From Aplidium turbinatum (Eukaryota; Chordata; Ascidiacea; Aplousobranchia; Polyclinidae), in the NCBI GenBank assembly GCA_918807975.1, contig OU964929.1:13533197-13597196 (forward strand): a DNA stretch of 64,000 bases, read 5' to 3'. Each line of letters begins with the position of its first letter. Position 1 is the first letter of the stretch. The translations under genes were made by a program, and so were the position numbers. Below the pieces are notes generated by a model. The model saw only the letters and a list, made by a program, of their open reading frames with translations, made no database searches and was not told the DNA's origin. Positions 1 through 11,388 of this stretch are shown in pieces.

Positions 1-289
1 TCTACAAGAAAAGAATTTTTTTTGCGCCATGGACTTTGAAGACTGATTTAGAGTAATTTTAGGGTGCTGAATCCGAATCTGACCTCAGATTTATCAGGTT
101 TGTGAGATATGATAACATCAAATTTTTACTTTTGTCAAAAGTGGAAGATTGGCGTTGTGTTTACCACCAACATAATGCAGTGCTATAACGAAAGGTTAGT
201 GATAGACAGGCCAGATTGAGATTCAGCATCCCAAAATTACTCTAAATCAGTTTTCAAGGTTCATGCCTCAAAAATCGTGTAGACCAGTG
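1..289. mobile_element. Foldback DNA transposon, left end cut by window
   Basis: The first ~80 bases are an imperfect inverted copy of about 208-289: both carry the CATGGACTTTG-like block, the TGATTTAGAGTAATTTT-like block and the GCTGAAT block in opposite orientation. The right end reads ...GTGTAGACCAGTG, nearly the same terminal motif as the mariner-like element at 7475-8579 (GTGTTGACCAGTG), so the two belong to one family. The left terminus lies just outside the window. No coding capacity is visible, so this is a non-autonomous element. Confidence 0.6.
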
Positions 290-837
290 TTATCTGAGGG
301 CTCAAGCGAGTATTTGACCCGAGCTATTTCAAACTTGGCTTACAACTCTTTGTTGCGTAGTTTGTATGATTAACAGCAATCCGATTGTAGGTAGCTATAA
401 TTTATATTCATTTTGCTTTCCATTTATAGTCCGCTCAGTTAGACCAAAGACTTTTTAACTTCGCGGAAAAGTGAGAGGCTTTGCCAGAAACTCACTTTTA
501 TACTTGAAGTACCGTAAGTTTAACAGAGCAAGCTAGAATATACACTCAGGCCTTGTAATGAACAGTTTACACTTAGCTTCTGATGTTTAATGACTTTAGC
601 ATCTGTGGCTACCACCACTGTAGCCTACATGTCGATCATTTGTTCATTTAAATGAATAGACTAATGTCCGGAACAGATTTTATTTCTGAAACGAAATTTT
701 GATTTTATAAAAAGCAACTTGAAGCAAAACTAAAATGTCCATTGAACAAATCAATATGAACTAAAATTATAGCAAAGAAATTTTACGTCAAAATTAAGCT
801 TCGTTTCTGTTTTGTTTCGAACACTCTAAATATTGTG
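290..837. other. Non-coding stretch
   Basis: AT-rich sequence between two DNA transposons. No coding exon, RNA gene or clear repeat was recognised on either strand. Confidence 0.5.
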
Positions 838-845
838 ATCGAGGT

Positions 846-1708
846 CAGTGGTGCCGAAGTAGGGGGGGATGGGGGGGATATATCTTCCAATATTTTGGCA
901 GCATCCCTCCCAATAATTTGATTTAGTTGTTTGCAAGCATCTCGAATTGCTGTTGGTTTTTATTTATTGATGTTTGATCACAGTTCTAAATAGCCTTGAA
1001 TTTGACGCTAGACAATGAAGGACCTTCATTGAAAGTATTAAGGACGAGTTGGACCAGGCCAATGGCCACGGCACTGCAGTAATGCTTATGAGGGGACTCA
1101 TTGTATTAATTTCCTGTGCAGGCCGTCCGCATAAATGACATTGCTAAATGAGTTTTCAATGCGCACTAGGCTACCGTAAGACGCAATATGTTCGGTTGTA
1201 ACAAGTTCTTGTGATGTGTTTGAAAGTTATTACTTTTGTCATAAATTTGCAAATGTTCTTATGTAGCTTCGATTGTTTTCAGTCTCCTGACTAGTGACTT
1301 TGTCCTATAGTGCACTAAGTGTAGTGATTCTAGTGAAGGAGAGGACAAGAACAAAAGTATAACTTCTCTTTTTTGTTTTTTTGGAAAAACTAAGTATAGG
1401 CCTATTTATTGGAAGGTCATAGGTTCGAATCACGCTGGAAGTACCAATTTTTCTTTGCTTGTTTCTTAATCTTGCAGTAGTCATTTACAAGAGCACTGGT
1501 AGCACTTTTATCTCCATGATATCTTATCTGTATATTATGCTGTTAGCAGCTAATTTACCGAGATCCGGTAATTGTTTAATAAACTTAATACCGGTACCAC
1601 TAAAATTGTGTATAAAAGCATGCATTCCCCCCAATGTTCAAAATCATTTAAAATTTGATAAAATGTTGATTTATCCCCCCCAATCCTCAACTAACTCCGG
1701 CACCACTG
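846..1708. mobile_element. hAT-like non-autonomous DNA transposon
   Basis: The ends are CAGTGGTGCCG and CGGCACCACTG, perfect 11-base terminal inverted repeats. They are flanked by 8-base duplications ATCGAGGT (838-845) and TTCGAGGT (1709-1716), seven of eight identical, the target-site size typical of hAT elements. Runs of G (left) and C (right) sit just inside the ends. No transposase was recognised inside, so it would have been moved in trans. Confidence 0.8.
1411..1446 (+). other. tRNA-like 3' half (B box)
   Basis: The stretch contains GGTTCGAATCAC, matching the T-loop/B-box consensus of tRNA genes, followed by a short acceptor-like arm. No A box or matching 5' acceptor strand is visible upstream. 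It is therefore a fragment of a tRNA or tRNA-derived SINE carried in the hAT-like element at 846-1708, not a working tRNA gene. Confidence 0.3.
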
Positions 1709-1716
1709 TTCGAGGT

Positions 1717-2229
1717 TCAAACGCTTGTTCAACAGCTTATTATCTTTTTATCAACTTTTATTTGCACGTTTATTTGCATATTTTTGCATAACGTATAGGT
1801 TAGGTATTCGTGAACAGAGTCTTAAACATGCGGTGCAATTTTTTACTCAATATAAAGCTTAGAATTTGCGTGAATTGCATCCAATGTACTTTTGATCATG
1901 AAAAGTTTCCACTGTGCAGAATACCCATAGCAGTAGAGATGCTTTATCACTGAAGAGTTAACTACAGCAATAACTAGACTAATCACAGCCTGGCGCCTAA
2001 TCCATTTCATTTGGTTTCAAAGTCAAAATCAGTTGCGACCCATGAAGGACGACAATTGCCATTATAGTTTCAGTAGTGTATATTTAATACAGTAGTATAT
2101 ATTTAGTTTCAGTTCAACGTGCTTTTAAAGGGCATAAGCCTTGTTATTCACGCAACTACAGTTCACCAGCTTCATTTTTAATCATCAGAAATTGATTTTG
2201 CCATATTGCTATGGCATTGTCAATCTGAA
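1717..2229. other. Non-coding stretch
   Basis: AT-rich sequence with no convincing exon or repeat boundary. Nothing recognised. Confidence 0.45.
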
Positions 2230-3415
2230 TTCTAAAAACTTCTCATAGATATTAAAAATGTATATATATGTATGGCAGTACTTTGAAACAAAGATAGTAG
2301 TTTAAAAATCACTTCATTTGTAAGACCTCCTATGGCTAAAAAGTCCACTGCGTGACTGGCAGGTGCGACCGCAACAATAACATGTAAAACCTGCCACTAT
2401 TAATGATGGGAATTTCCGACGATTCTGTCTATTGCGTATCTTTTCCTCTTGATGGGTGATACCAGTGATACGCGTTTTTTCATAACGTCCATAACTATAC
2501 AATAATAAATAATATATGCAAATAATAGCCGTGATAATTGCTTTTACTGTAAAGGGTGTTGTCAATACACTTGGAGTATCGATAGATACAAATGTTAGAA
2601 TTGTCATTAATACTAACGTCATCTTGGTTCTACCGTACACAAATAAAAGCCATAGCAGCACTGTTTCAACCATCTTATATTATGGAACCTCAAATGTTTT
2701 TAATGTTTTGATAGCTTACTAGAGATCAACCCGTGTTTGATTTGCCAATATCAATCAATAACGAGGTTCAGAATGCTGAAAATGTGTTGAAGAAAGGGCC
2801 AATAATACCATTCTTGGAGGCCAAAGAATCTTACCGTTGTCTAATGCGACACTTTGTCGAAGGACAGTTTTAAATTAAATTATATAACAATAATTTATTG
2901 AACTACTATACTACTACAGCCACAATGCATCACATGCAACTGCCATAAGTTTTATTTACAGTATTTTTAATATCCAGAAAGCGCTTCAAAGACACTCTAA
3001 AAGTTTATTGAAAGTATGTAACTTAGACACTCGACATTGGAAAAATCTTGCTGTAGATAGAGATTTGTAGAGACTCACTGTGCTTGAGGACGTCTTCAAG
3101 TATGAAAAAACGCGTATCACTGGTATCACCCATCAAGAGGAAAAGATACGCAATAGACAGAATCGTCGGAAATTCCCATCATTAATAGTGGCAGGTTTTA
3201 CATGTTATTGTTACGGTCGCACCTGCCAGTCACGCACTGGACTTTTTAGCCATAGGAGGTCTTACAAATGAAGTGATTTTTAAACTACTATCTTCGTTCC
3301 AAAGTACTGCCATCCATATATAAATCAAATGTAGTTATTACTATCTGAAGCCTTTACAAATTGTTTCCATATATATATATATACATTTTTACTATCTATG
3401 AGAAGTGTTTAGAAG
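2230..3415. repeat. Large inverted duplication carrying a LINE-type zinc-knuckle peptide
   Basis: About 210 bases at 2262-2490 recur, almost identical and inverted, at 3100-3320. The similarity extends to 2230 and 3415, where a TATATATACATTTTT block and TCTATGAGAAGT block also match inverted, with roughly 50 extra bases in the right arm. Each arm, read outward, encodes a peptide ending FTCYCCGRTCQSRSGLFSHRR (minus, 2314-2490) or the Y/T variant (plus, 3100-3271). This CxxCGR..SR.GLxSHRR pattern resembles the zinc-knuckle end of certain non-LTR reverse transcriptases. About 600 bases lie between the arms. Confidence 0.7.
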
Positions 3416-4258
3416 TCAGCACATTTTGAGGTAGAAGTCACAACAGTGCACAGCAGCAATCATTTGTGAGTAGCCTACACTTTACATTATTTGTATATCA
3501 GGGACGTTACAGCAAATGTAGTTTTCTCTAAAAAAATCTCAACAGTCTGTTTTACTTTTGGTAGGATATTCAAAGGTTTTTCATGTAAATAAAGTCAGGT
3601 AGTTGTTCGCCGCCATAAGTTAATAAGTATATTTATTACGATTATAAACTGGTAAACTGCCTCTGGTAAGCGGTCCGTTTGATGGTAGATTTTTTCAACA
3701 CAAAAATAATTTGGTTTGGAGGCAAAATCCTTTCCATTGGTTTTGTTTTAAAATAAAGACAATTTCATTCCACTTTCAACGAGAAAGGAAACCGAAGCAT
3801 ACTAAACGATAATGAAGTACACGAGTGTCTACGAACGATCAACAATAGGCTATGGGCTATGTTGGTTTTTATTGAAGAATGAAGATGTGAAGAATTTCAT
3901 TCGATTTCAAATCGTTTTTTACAGAATTAAATTTCGTTTCCACCCACAAAAATTGCTTCCAACATGGTTTCAAACAAATAATAATCGGAAAATATAAATC
4001 TCTTTTAAAAATTGTCTTTCTAATTCGAAATTTCAGTAAATTGTTATAGTACTACAGTAGGCTAAGTGCAATAAAATATCAGGCAATAGTATACAGACAG
4101 AAAAAGATAGTTCATAAGTTTTTACCGAGTTACTAATCTTATAAGACGTTAACTGTGACTCCTAACACTTGTCCTCTTTTTTGCTAAAACCACAATATGT
4201 AGCCTACTTTGGTGACATGCTTGCAGAATACAATTTCGGTGAAGAAGTGATTTTTTAG
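3416..4258. other. Region upstream of the SLC49-like gene
   Basis: AT-rich sequence without a convincing exon. It presumably contains the promoter of the transporter gene at 4515, but no TATA box or initiator could be assigned. Confidence 0.4.
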
Positions 4259-4349
4259 ACCAATGACAAATACATCCTAGCAACCACATAGAATTTAATA
4301 TAAAATTAAGTTAAATGCTGTGTGGTTACTGGGATGTATTTGTCCATTA
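4259..4349. repeat. Short foldback element
   Basis: The left arm at about 4261-4299 (ACAAATACATCC..GCAACCACA) is inverted at about 4311-4349 (TGTGTGGTTACTGGGATG), with only about 11 bases between. The arms resemble those of the foldback at 7544-7764, so both are likely members of one miniature-element family. It lies about 165 bases upstream of the transporter start codon. Confidence 0.6.
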
Positions 4350-4514
4350 TTTTTGAAAAAATGATGATGGGATTCATTTGTCAGCTTCCAAAACCATACA
4401 TAGACTTTATATGTATTTACAAAGCTATTAGGAGCACCTTATGTCATACATAATAACAAATATTTTGTAGATGAATAGGCTATAACGTAAAACTGAAATC
4501 TTTTTGTAATTATT

Positions 4515-5945
4515 ATGCCTGTTTTTTCTGGACCAAAGCCGCCGAGTGATACACTCTCACTGGATGAAATACCGTTGAACGAAAAACCGTCAACAAGATT
4601 GAAAGCTTATCCGCGTCGATGGATTGTCTTGTTCATATCAAGTACAGCTATTTGTCTCAGAGGTTTTAATCAGTCATGTTACGGACCAATAAACAGTGTT
4701 TTAACAGAATACCTTCGAATTCAACCATGGCAAGTGGATTGGTTTATTTTGACACAATCAGTTGTATTTCTGAGCATGGCCTTACCATTATCATGGGTGA
4801 CTTCAAGAATTGGCTTCAAAAACTCATTCGTTCTGATGACAGTTACTTTAGCAATAGGTTTTGCTTTTACGACTGTTGGTGTATCTCTGCGAACAGGATT
4901 TCCATCAGCTATCGTAGGTCAATTCATCATGGGATTTAGCAATATCATATCCTGGTCAATACCACCGGCCACTGCTGCAATCTGGTTCCCAACTAAGCAA
5001 GTCGCAACTGCCGTAGCTTTACAAGTTGTGGGGAGAGGAGTTGGCGAGTCTGTTGGTTCAATCATAACTCCACTGCTGGTAGACATTAACGATCCAATAG
5101 AAATAATAGGAGCACGTTTGATGTGGTTATTTATTGTAGTTACTTTCGTATCTGTATTACTTGTAATTGCTGTATTTATATTTGTAATTGACGAACCACC
5201 ATTACCTCCAAGCGAATCACGAGCACAAATGATCAGAAAGAAAAATGAAGATGGAAGCGTCGAAGATTTAAGTTTTAAGGAAGCTTTAAAGCAATACCTT
5301 CAAGTCATCAAAGATCTTTTCCGCGATCCTTATTTTGTGTGCATTTGGTTGGTGTTTGGTATGGTCAACCCGGTCTTGAGGAACAACAGCGTTCTTTTGT
5401 CGTCCGTGTTGCAATCCGCTTTCAAAAACGACACGCAGCTCAACAAAAAAGCTGGATTTGTTCTTATGGGAGGCTGGATTGCATATACTCTTGGTGGATT
5501 TATTGCAGGTCCCTTGATAACCATGACAAAGAAATACAAACACATTGTTTTGTTTAGTGTTGGTTTGGAATGTGTTTCAGCACTCATAGTTATGATTGGT
5601 ATTGAGCTTAGAAAGTTGATATGTGTCTACGTGGGTGTAGTGACCACAGGGATATTTCTTGGGATGGCAAATACATCTCTTTACGAGATTATACTAGAAA
5701 TTACTTATCCTAAACCTCCAATGTTAGTCACAATGGTGAACATCATTGGAATGGGTATATTCAGGTTGCTTTATCCTATCATTGGACGTTTTACACTGAT
5801 TAGTATTGGTCCAACTGCTTCAACAGCTTTTCCATTTGGTCTTTTGCTCATTGCAACAATTATGCTTGCTGTCATAAATCCTCCTTATAAACGTCTTAAA
5901 GCAGAGCGTGGCGAAACACAAGTATTGCTGGAAGAACGTGATTAG
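4515..5945 (+). CDS. SLC49/FLVCR-like major facilitator transporter
   Basis: A single uninterrupted frame of 476 residues encodes a multi-pass membrane protein of the major facilitator superfamily. After a short hydrophilic N-terminus, a basic YPRRW motif leads into the first membrane segment (residue about 34), as in SLC49 members (FLVCR1, FLVCR2, MFSD7, DIRC2). About 12 hydrophobic segments follow, split by a charged central loop near residues 225-270 (IDEPPLPPSES..KKNEDGS). The length is close to DIRC2/SLC49A4. Family members move haem, choline or related small molecules across plasma or lysosomal membranes; the substrate here cannot be told. The ATG at 4515 is the only one that keeps the full N-terminal tail. 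Absence of introns is unusual for this family and could reflect a retrocopy. Subfamily assignment is uncertain; MFS membership is firm. Confidence 0.88.
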   Translation: MPVFSGPKPPSDTLSLDEIPLNEKPSTRLKAYPRRWIVLFISSTAICLRGFNQSCYGPINSVLTEYLRIQPWQVDWFILTQSVVFLSMALPLSWVTSRIGFKNSFVLMTVTLAIGFAFTTVGVSLRTGFPSAIVGQFIMGFSNIISWSIPPATAAIWFPTKQVATAVALQVVGRGVGESVGSIITPLLVDINDPIEIIGARLMWLFIVVTFVSVLLVIAVFIFVIDEPPLPPSESRAQMIRKKNEDGSVEDLSFKEALKQYLQVIKDLFRDPYFVCIWLVFGMVNPVLRNNSVLLSSVLQSAFKNDTQLNKKAGFVLMGGWIAYTLGGFIAGPLITMTKKYKHIVLFSVGLECVSALIVMIGIELRKLICVYVGVVTTGIFLGMANTSLYEIILEITYPKPPMLVTMVNIIGMGIFRLLYPIIGRFTLISIGPTASTAFPFGLLLIATIMLAVINPPYKRLKAERGETQVLLEERD

Positions 5946-6077
5946 ATACGCTTAAAAATCTTGCACTGTTTCAAATGTTGTTTTTTGAAGTAGCTACCGG
6001 TACCGAGTGCTTTTTATGTCGTAGACTAATGTCCTAAAAGCAAATATATGATTTCTTACAATCGTTGTTTGGCGACA

Positions 6078-6083
6078 AATAAA
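6078..6083 (+). terminator. Polyadenylation signal AATAAA
   Basis: A canonical AATAAA lies 133 bases after the stop codon of the SLC49-like gene, a suitable distance for its mRNA 3' end. Confidence 0.55.
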
Positions 6084-6551
6084 TTGGAGATTTTTGTATT
6101 GTAATCTGCTACGTTTTGTTAGCCACTACTTTATTTTTCCGCTATATTGCAAAGAAGAAACTTATAGAAGAAGCAACAAAATAGGCTATTTGTGTTTAAA
6201 GAAAGTTCACAGGAGGATAGACTATGTTTCATCCATTGAATGTAACCTATAGCTCTTAACTTCAAAAGCTTTATTTAGAGGGACGGCAAAAGAACAAAAA
6301 ATAGGTTTGTTCTGGCTTAAAATAAATTCACAAGCAACTGAACCACACAAATTTTTTTTAAGAATAAATTTTTATGTTTTAATTTTTTTTCAAGAGAAAA
6401 ATATGCAGCTATTTTCAAATCTTTTACCAGTTAAAAATGTGTAGAGTTTCTTTTGGCAAGAACAAATCCCACAATTCTTGAGTTAGCGTTTATCAATCTG
6501 CTGGTAAATAATTTGAAGTTTACTGAGCAACTGATTAAAATAGATGATCAT
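6084..6551. other. Non-coding stretch
   Basis: AT-rich with A and T runs. No gene recognised; the right edge is the target site of the LINE fragment at 6563. Confidence 0.45.
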
Positions 6552-6562
6552 ATACAGCATTT

Positions 6563-6983
6563 CACAAAACAACAAACAAGAAAAATGGCAGCAGCGCAAA
6601 GGAACATGAAAAGAATAATATTAAACATAAATAGAAAAGACAAGATTAGAAATGAAGTCATCAGAAACAAAACTTGTATCAAAGATATCATAGAAACAGC
6701 AACAAACCTAAAGTGGCAATGGGCGGGACATGTAACAAGAATGACAGACAACAGATGGGCCAAGATAACCACAGAATGGACACCAAGACATTAACGTTAC
6801 AGCACATGAACATACATGAACGTACATGAACATACGAAAAAGAGGGAAACCAAAAAGAAGATGGCGAGATGACATAGAAGGAAAGATTGGCATCACCTGG
6901 ATGAGAACAGCAAAAGACAGAATGGTGTGGAAACATATGTGAAGGCCATCTGCCAGCAGTGGCATGACCGGCTGATGATGATG
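6563..6983 (+). mobile_element. 5'-truncated RTE-type LINE fragment
   Basis: This encodes the C-terminal end of a non-LTR reverse transcriptase (QQTRKMAAAQRNMKR .. KWQWAGHVTRMTDNRWAK .. TTEWTPR). It is closely related to the 3' end of the longer LINE at 8619-16420, followed by the same GRPKRRW-like coding tail and a (GAT)n-type 3' end. An 11-base duplication ATACAGCATTT flanks it at 6552-6562 and 6984-6994, marking a 5'-truncated insertion by target-primed reverse transcription. The frame breaks before the end, so it is not functional. Confidence 0.85.
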
Positions 6984-6994
6984 ATACAGCATTT

Positions 6995-7472
6995 ATATCC
7001 ACCTTGCCGTATCTTGTTAAAAAGGTTCAGTTTTCAAACATTACGCTTATCAGCGAGACTTGAAGTCACGGAGTCACGGTTTTGAATTCAATCTACTTCA
7101 GACATTGAAATTTCCCAGCCAACTTAAAGGATGAATACAATTCTAATTGATTAAGATGCTGGCAACCAATTGAAAAAGAAACTTAAATGCTGCAACATCA
7201 TTTAGTTATTCAAAAACACATAAACGCAAAATATTTTTATCGTCTTTTATTAAAACCTAATCCGCATTTTTGAGTTGGGACTTAGGCTACTAGTCGTTTC
7301 ACGATTTTTTCAAAAAGCAAACAGTGAGACAGTGAGATCTTTTTAAGTTGAAGCATAAACTTAATAAGTTCATGAGCGATGCGCACTTTCTGGCTATTTT
7401 GAAAAGGCGAATGCGCATTTGGGAAAAATAATATGAATGATACAACATGATGACGTCATAGAACACAGTGTT
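6995..7472. other. Non-coding stretch
   Basis: No exon, RNA gene or repeat was recognised. It contains CRE-like TGACGTCA at about 7450-7458, just left of the mariner-like element. Confidence 0.4.
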
Positions 7473-7474
7473 TA

Positions 7475-8579
7475 CACTGGTCAACAAAAACTTTTTTTTT
7501 ATTTTTTTTCTGCCATGGACTTTCAGAACTGATTTAGGATAATACAATTTTGGTAGAGAGGTGACTTTCTTCAACCATAGACAGATAAGACCAAGCAACC
7601 ACACGGCATTTAACATTATACAATTAGTCTTGATCAGTTATTTTCGTTACTTGAGAAGGGCTAACTTGTGTATGGCCGAAAACGTTCGTAGTTTATAGTT
7701 TTATGTTCACTCTAATTGTATGATGTTAAATGCCGTGTTGTTGCTTGGTCTTATCTGTCTATTATTTAGGATAATTGTTGAAAAACAAAGAAAATTTGAT
7801 TTCGAAGATTTTAGTCAGACTGTTAATTTTTCAATAACAGTTTGATTTAGCCTCTTTCAACTTACTTTTTCTCATTAGCTACTGCTTCTTCAAGGCAACA
7901 AAATTTTTTTGTATCATTAGGAAACCGCAAAAAGTAAAAACATCTCAAAGCATGTCAGTCAAACACTAGCAGTAGCTGTAATCAAAATCTGCAAAATGTG
8001 ACAAATTAGGCCGCATCTTCAGGTGGCCATGGTTTACCTTATATCATTCAAGTGACTGGAGACGTTTTGTTAATTGTTTGGGATAGTAGAGCTAACGAAG
8101 AACATTGGGAAAAAAAGAATGGCCACCAAGAAATACGATAAAATCTGGAGATAAAAATATCATAAACAACTAGCTAGTTGATCGGAAAAAGATCCATCTA
8201 CTACCATTGCACATCAAACTTGGACTAATGAAGCAGTTTCAGTTTGTACTTTTTCAAATATATTTCATTTATTTAGTGTTTGTTTACTGCAGTCAGTAGG
8301 CTAATGACCGAAAAGGATGCAACCACGAACGTAGTTTTGGAAAAGCATTCATAAGGGAACAGCTTCCTCCCATTGCAAACATTATTCCATATATGGATGC
8401 TTAACCTCAACATACATTTTATAATTTGAATAGGTAAAAGTTATCAATTAAAAAAAAGTTTTCATATTTTAAAAATGTGATGTGATAAACATAAACTAAC
8501 ACCAGATTTGGAATCAGCGCCCCAAACTACCTTAAATTCATTGAAAAACTCCATGCAAGAAAAATTGTGTTGACCAGTG
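7475..8579. mobile_element. Mariner/Tc1-like non-autonomous DNA transposon
   Basis: The left end begins CACTGGTCAACA and the right end finishes TGTTGACCAGTG; TA dinucleotides lie directly outside both ends (7473-7474, 8580-8581). TA targets with short inverted ends are typical of the IS630-Tc1-mariner group. Sub-terminal blocks (TGCCATGGACTTTCAGAACTG on the left, inverted near 8525-8560) extend the inverted repeat. No transposase frame was recognised. The segment around 7800-8035 is also present, inverted, at 35500-35760. A foldback element sits inside at 7544-7764. Confidence 0.75.
7544..7764. mobile_element. Foldback element nested in the mariner-like element
   Basis: Left arm about 7580-7626 (ACAGATAAGACCAAGCAACC) and right arm about 7712-7761 (GGTTGTTGCTTGGTC-type complement) form a long hairpin with an 85-base loop. 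The sequence TTTAGGATAAT occurs on both sides (7533-7543, 7765-7775), consistent with an 11-base target duplication. The left outer part resembles the foldback near 4259. Confidence 0.65.
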
Positions 8580-9286
8580 TACGGTAATCTCATTTCTTAT
8601 TTTAGATACTTTCAAAATATTTATCAAAAATTAATAGTCTAAAAATTTACAACCCCCCACGCCTACAAAGATTGTTTGATTTAAGCAAACAATCATCGTA
8701 GAGGGTTATCTGAAATAAAAAATGAACAAACACATAAAAAGGCCCTCAGTCCCCTGCAGCCGAAAGGTAGAGGGTGCGAAGATTCTCCGGGTTCACAAAA
8801 TTTACATCTCTACTTATAATGTAAAACGCTTAAAGGACGAAAATAGGCTTTTAGAATTAACACACGGGCTAAATAAAACAAGGATTAAGTGGCAAATAAT
8901 TGGATTGGCAGAAACAAAAAGAAAAGGAGAACATCTTGGAGGAGGACACAAGCTCTACACCAGAGGGGGAGATACTTTAACAAAAGAAGTTATTTTCTTA
9001 ATTCATCAAAGCAAAATACACAAAATTATAGAAATAAAAGGAATTATTGATAGAGTGGTTTTCCTCACAGTAAAAATTAACAAGAAATACTCTACGGAAA
9101 TAATACAAATATATGCACCAACCTCACGCCAGGATGAGGAAGAAGTAGAGGGTTATGTAGATTTATTAGTATGAAAAAATAAGTAAAGAAACGGAAAAGA
9201 ATAAGTCACTACAAAGTAATCATGGAAGATTTTAATGCAAAAATAGGAAAAACATCAACAAAGTGAGGATAATACCACTGGAGTAT

Positions 9287-9475
9287 ATTGTTCTATATGT
9301 AGCCAACCCCGGCAACACTGCTTTATTATTTTATTGCGATTGAATGCCTTCCACACGTATTCATTGAACTTGGGGTGATCTAACCAGCAGTTTGTCTCAG
9401 TAAGTGAATGGCAGTGCGAATGGTTTTATGTTAATAAAAGTTATAGATGCACAGATAATACAGTACATATATTGA
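9287..9475. other. Unidentified insertion in the LINE endonuclease region
   Basis: The LINE reading (SEDNTTGVY) stops near 9287 and recognisable endonuclease sequence (EELIITNTLFQKSS) resumes near 9500. The roughly 190 bases between do not match the LINE product and show no identifiable ends. It may be a small insertion. Confidence 0.35.
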
Positions 9476-10282
9476 GTTGGAAAGAGAAATACACGGGGGG
9501 ATAGGATGCAACATCAGAGGAACTAATCATCACAAATACTCTTTTTCAAAAGTCAAGTGGAACAAAATGAACTTGGAAAAGTCCAAATGGAAAGGTAAAA
9601 AAAAAAATTGACTATACTCTAACAAATAAACGAGACATTGTTCTTAACACTGAAGTCATTCAAAGGGTTAACATTGGAAGTGATCACAGGATGGTTCGCA
9701 GCACTTGTTCCAGACAATGGTTCACCTAATCAAACGTCATATAAAAACCGTTCAAGTCTACTGAATATTACGTCATGCAAGTTGCTAGAAAATGTGCCAA
9801 AATTGCACCATCGTTCATAAGACTTGTGTCAAACCTGTTTGGGCCTGTTTGGGCTTGTTTAAACAGGAAATATTACATCAGCTTTAAACACCTGTTGGAA
9901 TGACTTCATAATTGTCTTTCATTATTGCGTCACAGTACTGCATACGTGAATTTGAGATATTGCTATCTATTCTGGTCATTTCGTAAAATGATTGTTTGAA
10001 AGTTGGCCGCACATTTAACTGTTGGCTTAGTGCTTGCTAGCTGGACAAAGATTCCGTCTTTTATCCAAGTAATCTGTATCGTAGTGACAGTTTTTAGAGG
10101 TGTACGGCGTTGCATCTCGATTTCGATAGCCGCGGGCTAATTTTACAGGAATACACTTATTGAATAGACGTTTCAAGGAGTGTTTCTTTTTCGGTCGATA
10201 CATACAGACGAACGGATTCGGAAATCTTATGTTACAATTTTCCCACGAAGACATTATGGTTTACCGCTGTGACCAGCACTAT

Positions 10283-10908
10283 AAAATTAAAAATTGATAA
10301 AACTACCATTCAACGTTTTATAGGCAGAGAAAACTTTTTCTGGAACCGTTCAAAATTTCATGACCAGATCGCCGCTTCAATGCGTGATGGAAATCTACAG
10401 ATAAATCTGCATCAAGCATTGCAGGGTGCAAGGTAACAATCATAGATGGTTCTGTAACCGGTGGTGAAATCTTCTAAAATGACTGAGACTTTTGACAAAT
10501 TCTTATTTCTGTTCGAATTAACGTGTACTTTAAAAGGTCATTGCTAATTAATTGGATACGCTACTGTATTACATTGTATTATAATCACTGAAATCATATT
10601 GAATTGATATAAATAACAATACCGTCTATTAATTTTCATTGCTTCTTCTAAGTAGCCTACTGTAAATTAGCATACTTCGGTAGATGTTCATTGTGATGGC
10701 TGTTTTTGCTTTGAACATTAAGTTTGTTTTAATAACTGTTAACACTGTTAACACTGTTTTTGCACCCTGCAATGCCTGATACAGATTTATCTGTAGATTT
10801 CCATCACGCATTGAAACGGTGATCTGATCATGAAATTTTGAACGGTTCGAGAAAAGTTTTCTCTGCCTATAAAACGTTGAATTGTAGTTTTATCAAATAT
10901 TACTGGAA
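10283..10908. mobile_element. Foldback element in the LINE
   Basis: About 145 bases at 10290-10434 (TTCAACGTTTTATAGGCAGA .. ATCTACAGATAAATCTG .. GCAGGGTGCAA) recur inverted at 10757-10905 with few mismatches, enclosing about 320 unrelated bases. The long arms and lack of coding sequence fit a foldback or MITE. LINE linker sequence resumes immediately to the right, near 10930. Confidence 0.75.
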
Positions 10909-11388
10909 ATTTGACATTGAGAGATTGATTGAGAGAGCAGATAAATTCCAAATAGTGTTGCCAAATCGTTTTGAAATACCTTACTTGAAAGCGACGTCGC
11001 TGATTTAGATGGAAAGACAAAACAATTGAACGATATTATTCAAGAAAACGCAAAAAAAGTTGGTGGAATAGTTAAGAGCCAAAGAGAAGAGAAACTTAAA
11101 CCAAAGGCTGAAAAAATGCTGAAGAAACGCAGAAAAATGTTGAGAGAAGCATCCAAAAACAATATCTAATATCGAGAGTTATGCAAGAACATACGAAAAA
11201 GTGTTTGACAAGACCTTAGAAGATTCAGCACCCTACAGGTGAAAAATGCAATTGATACAGGCAAGGGATTGAAAAAATGCAAGACTACAAAAGATGGAAA
11301 AAAAGCATTGATCCGGCAGGAAAGAATGAAGATGGCTTAGAAACATCAAATACAAAAAGGGTCATTGAAAGATGCCTTGACTTCTACC

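Noticed and set aside
1411-1446. Functional tRNA gene
   Set aside because: Only the T-arm and part of the acceptor strand are present.
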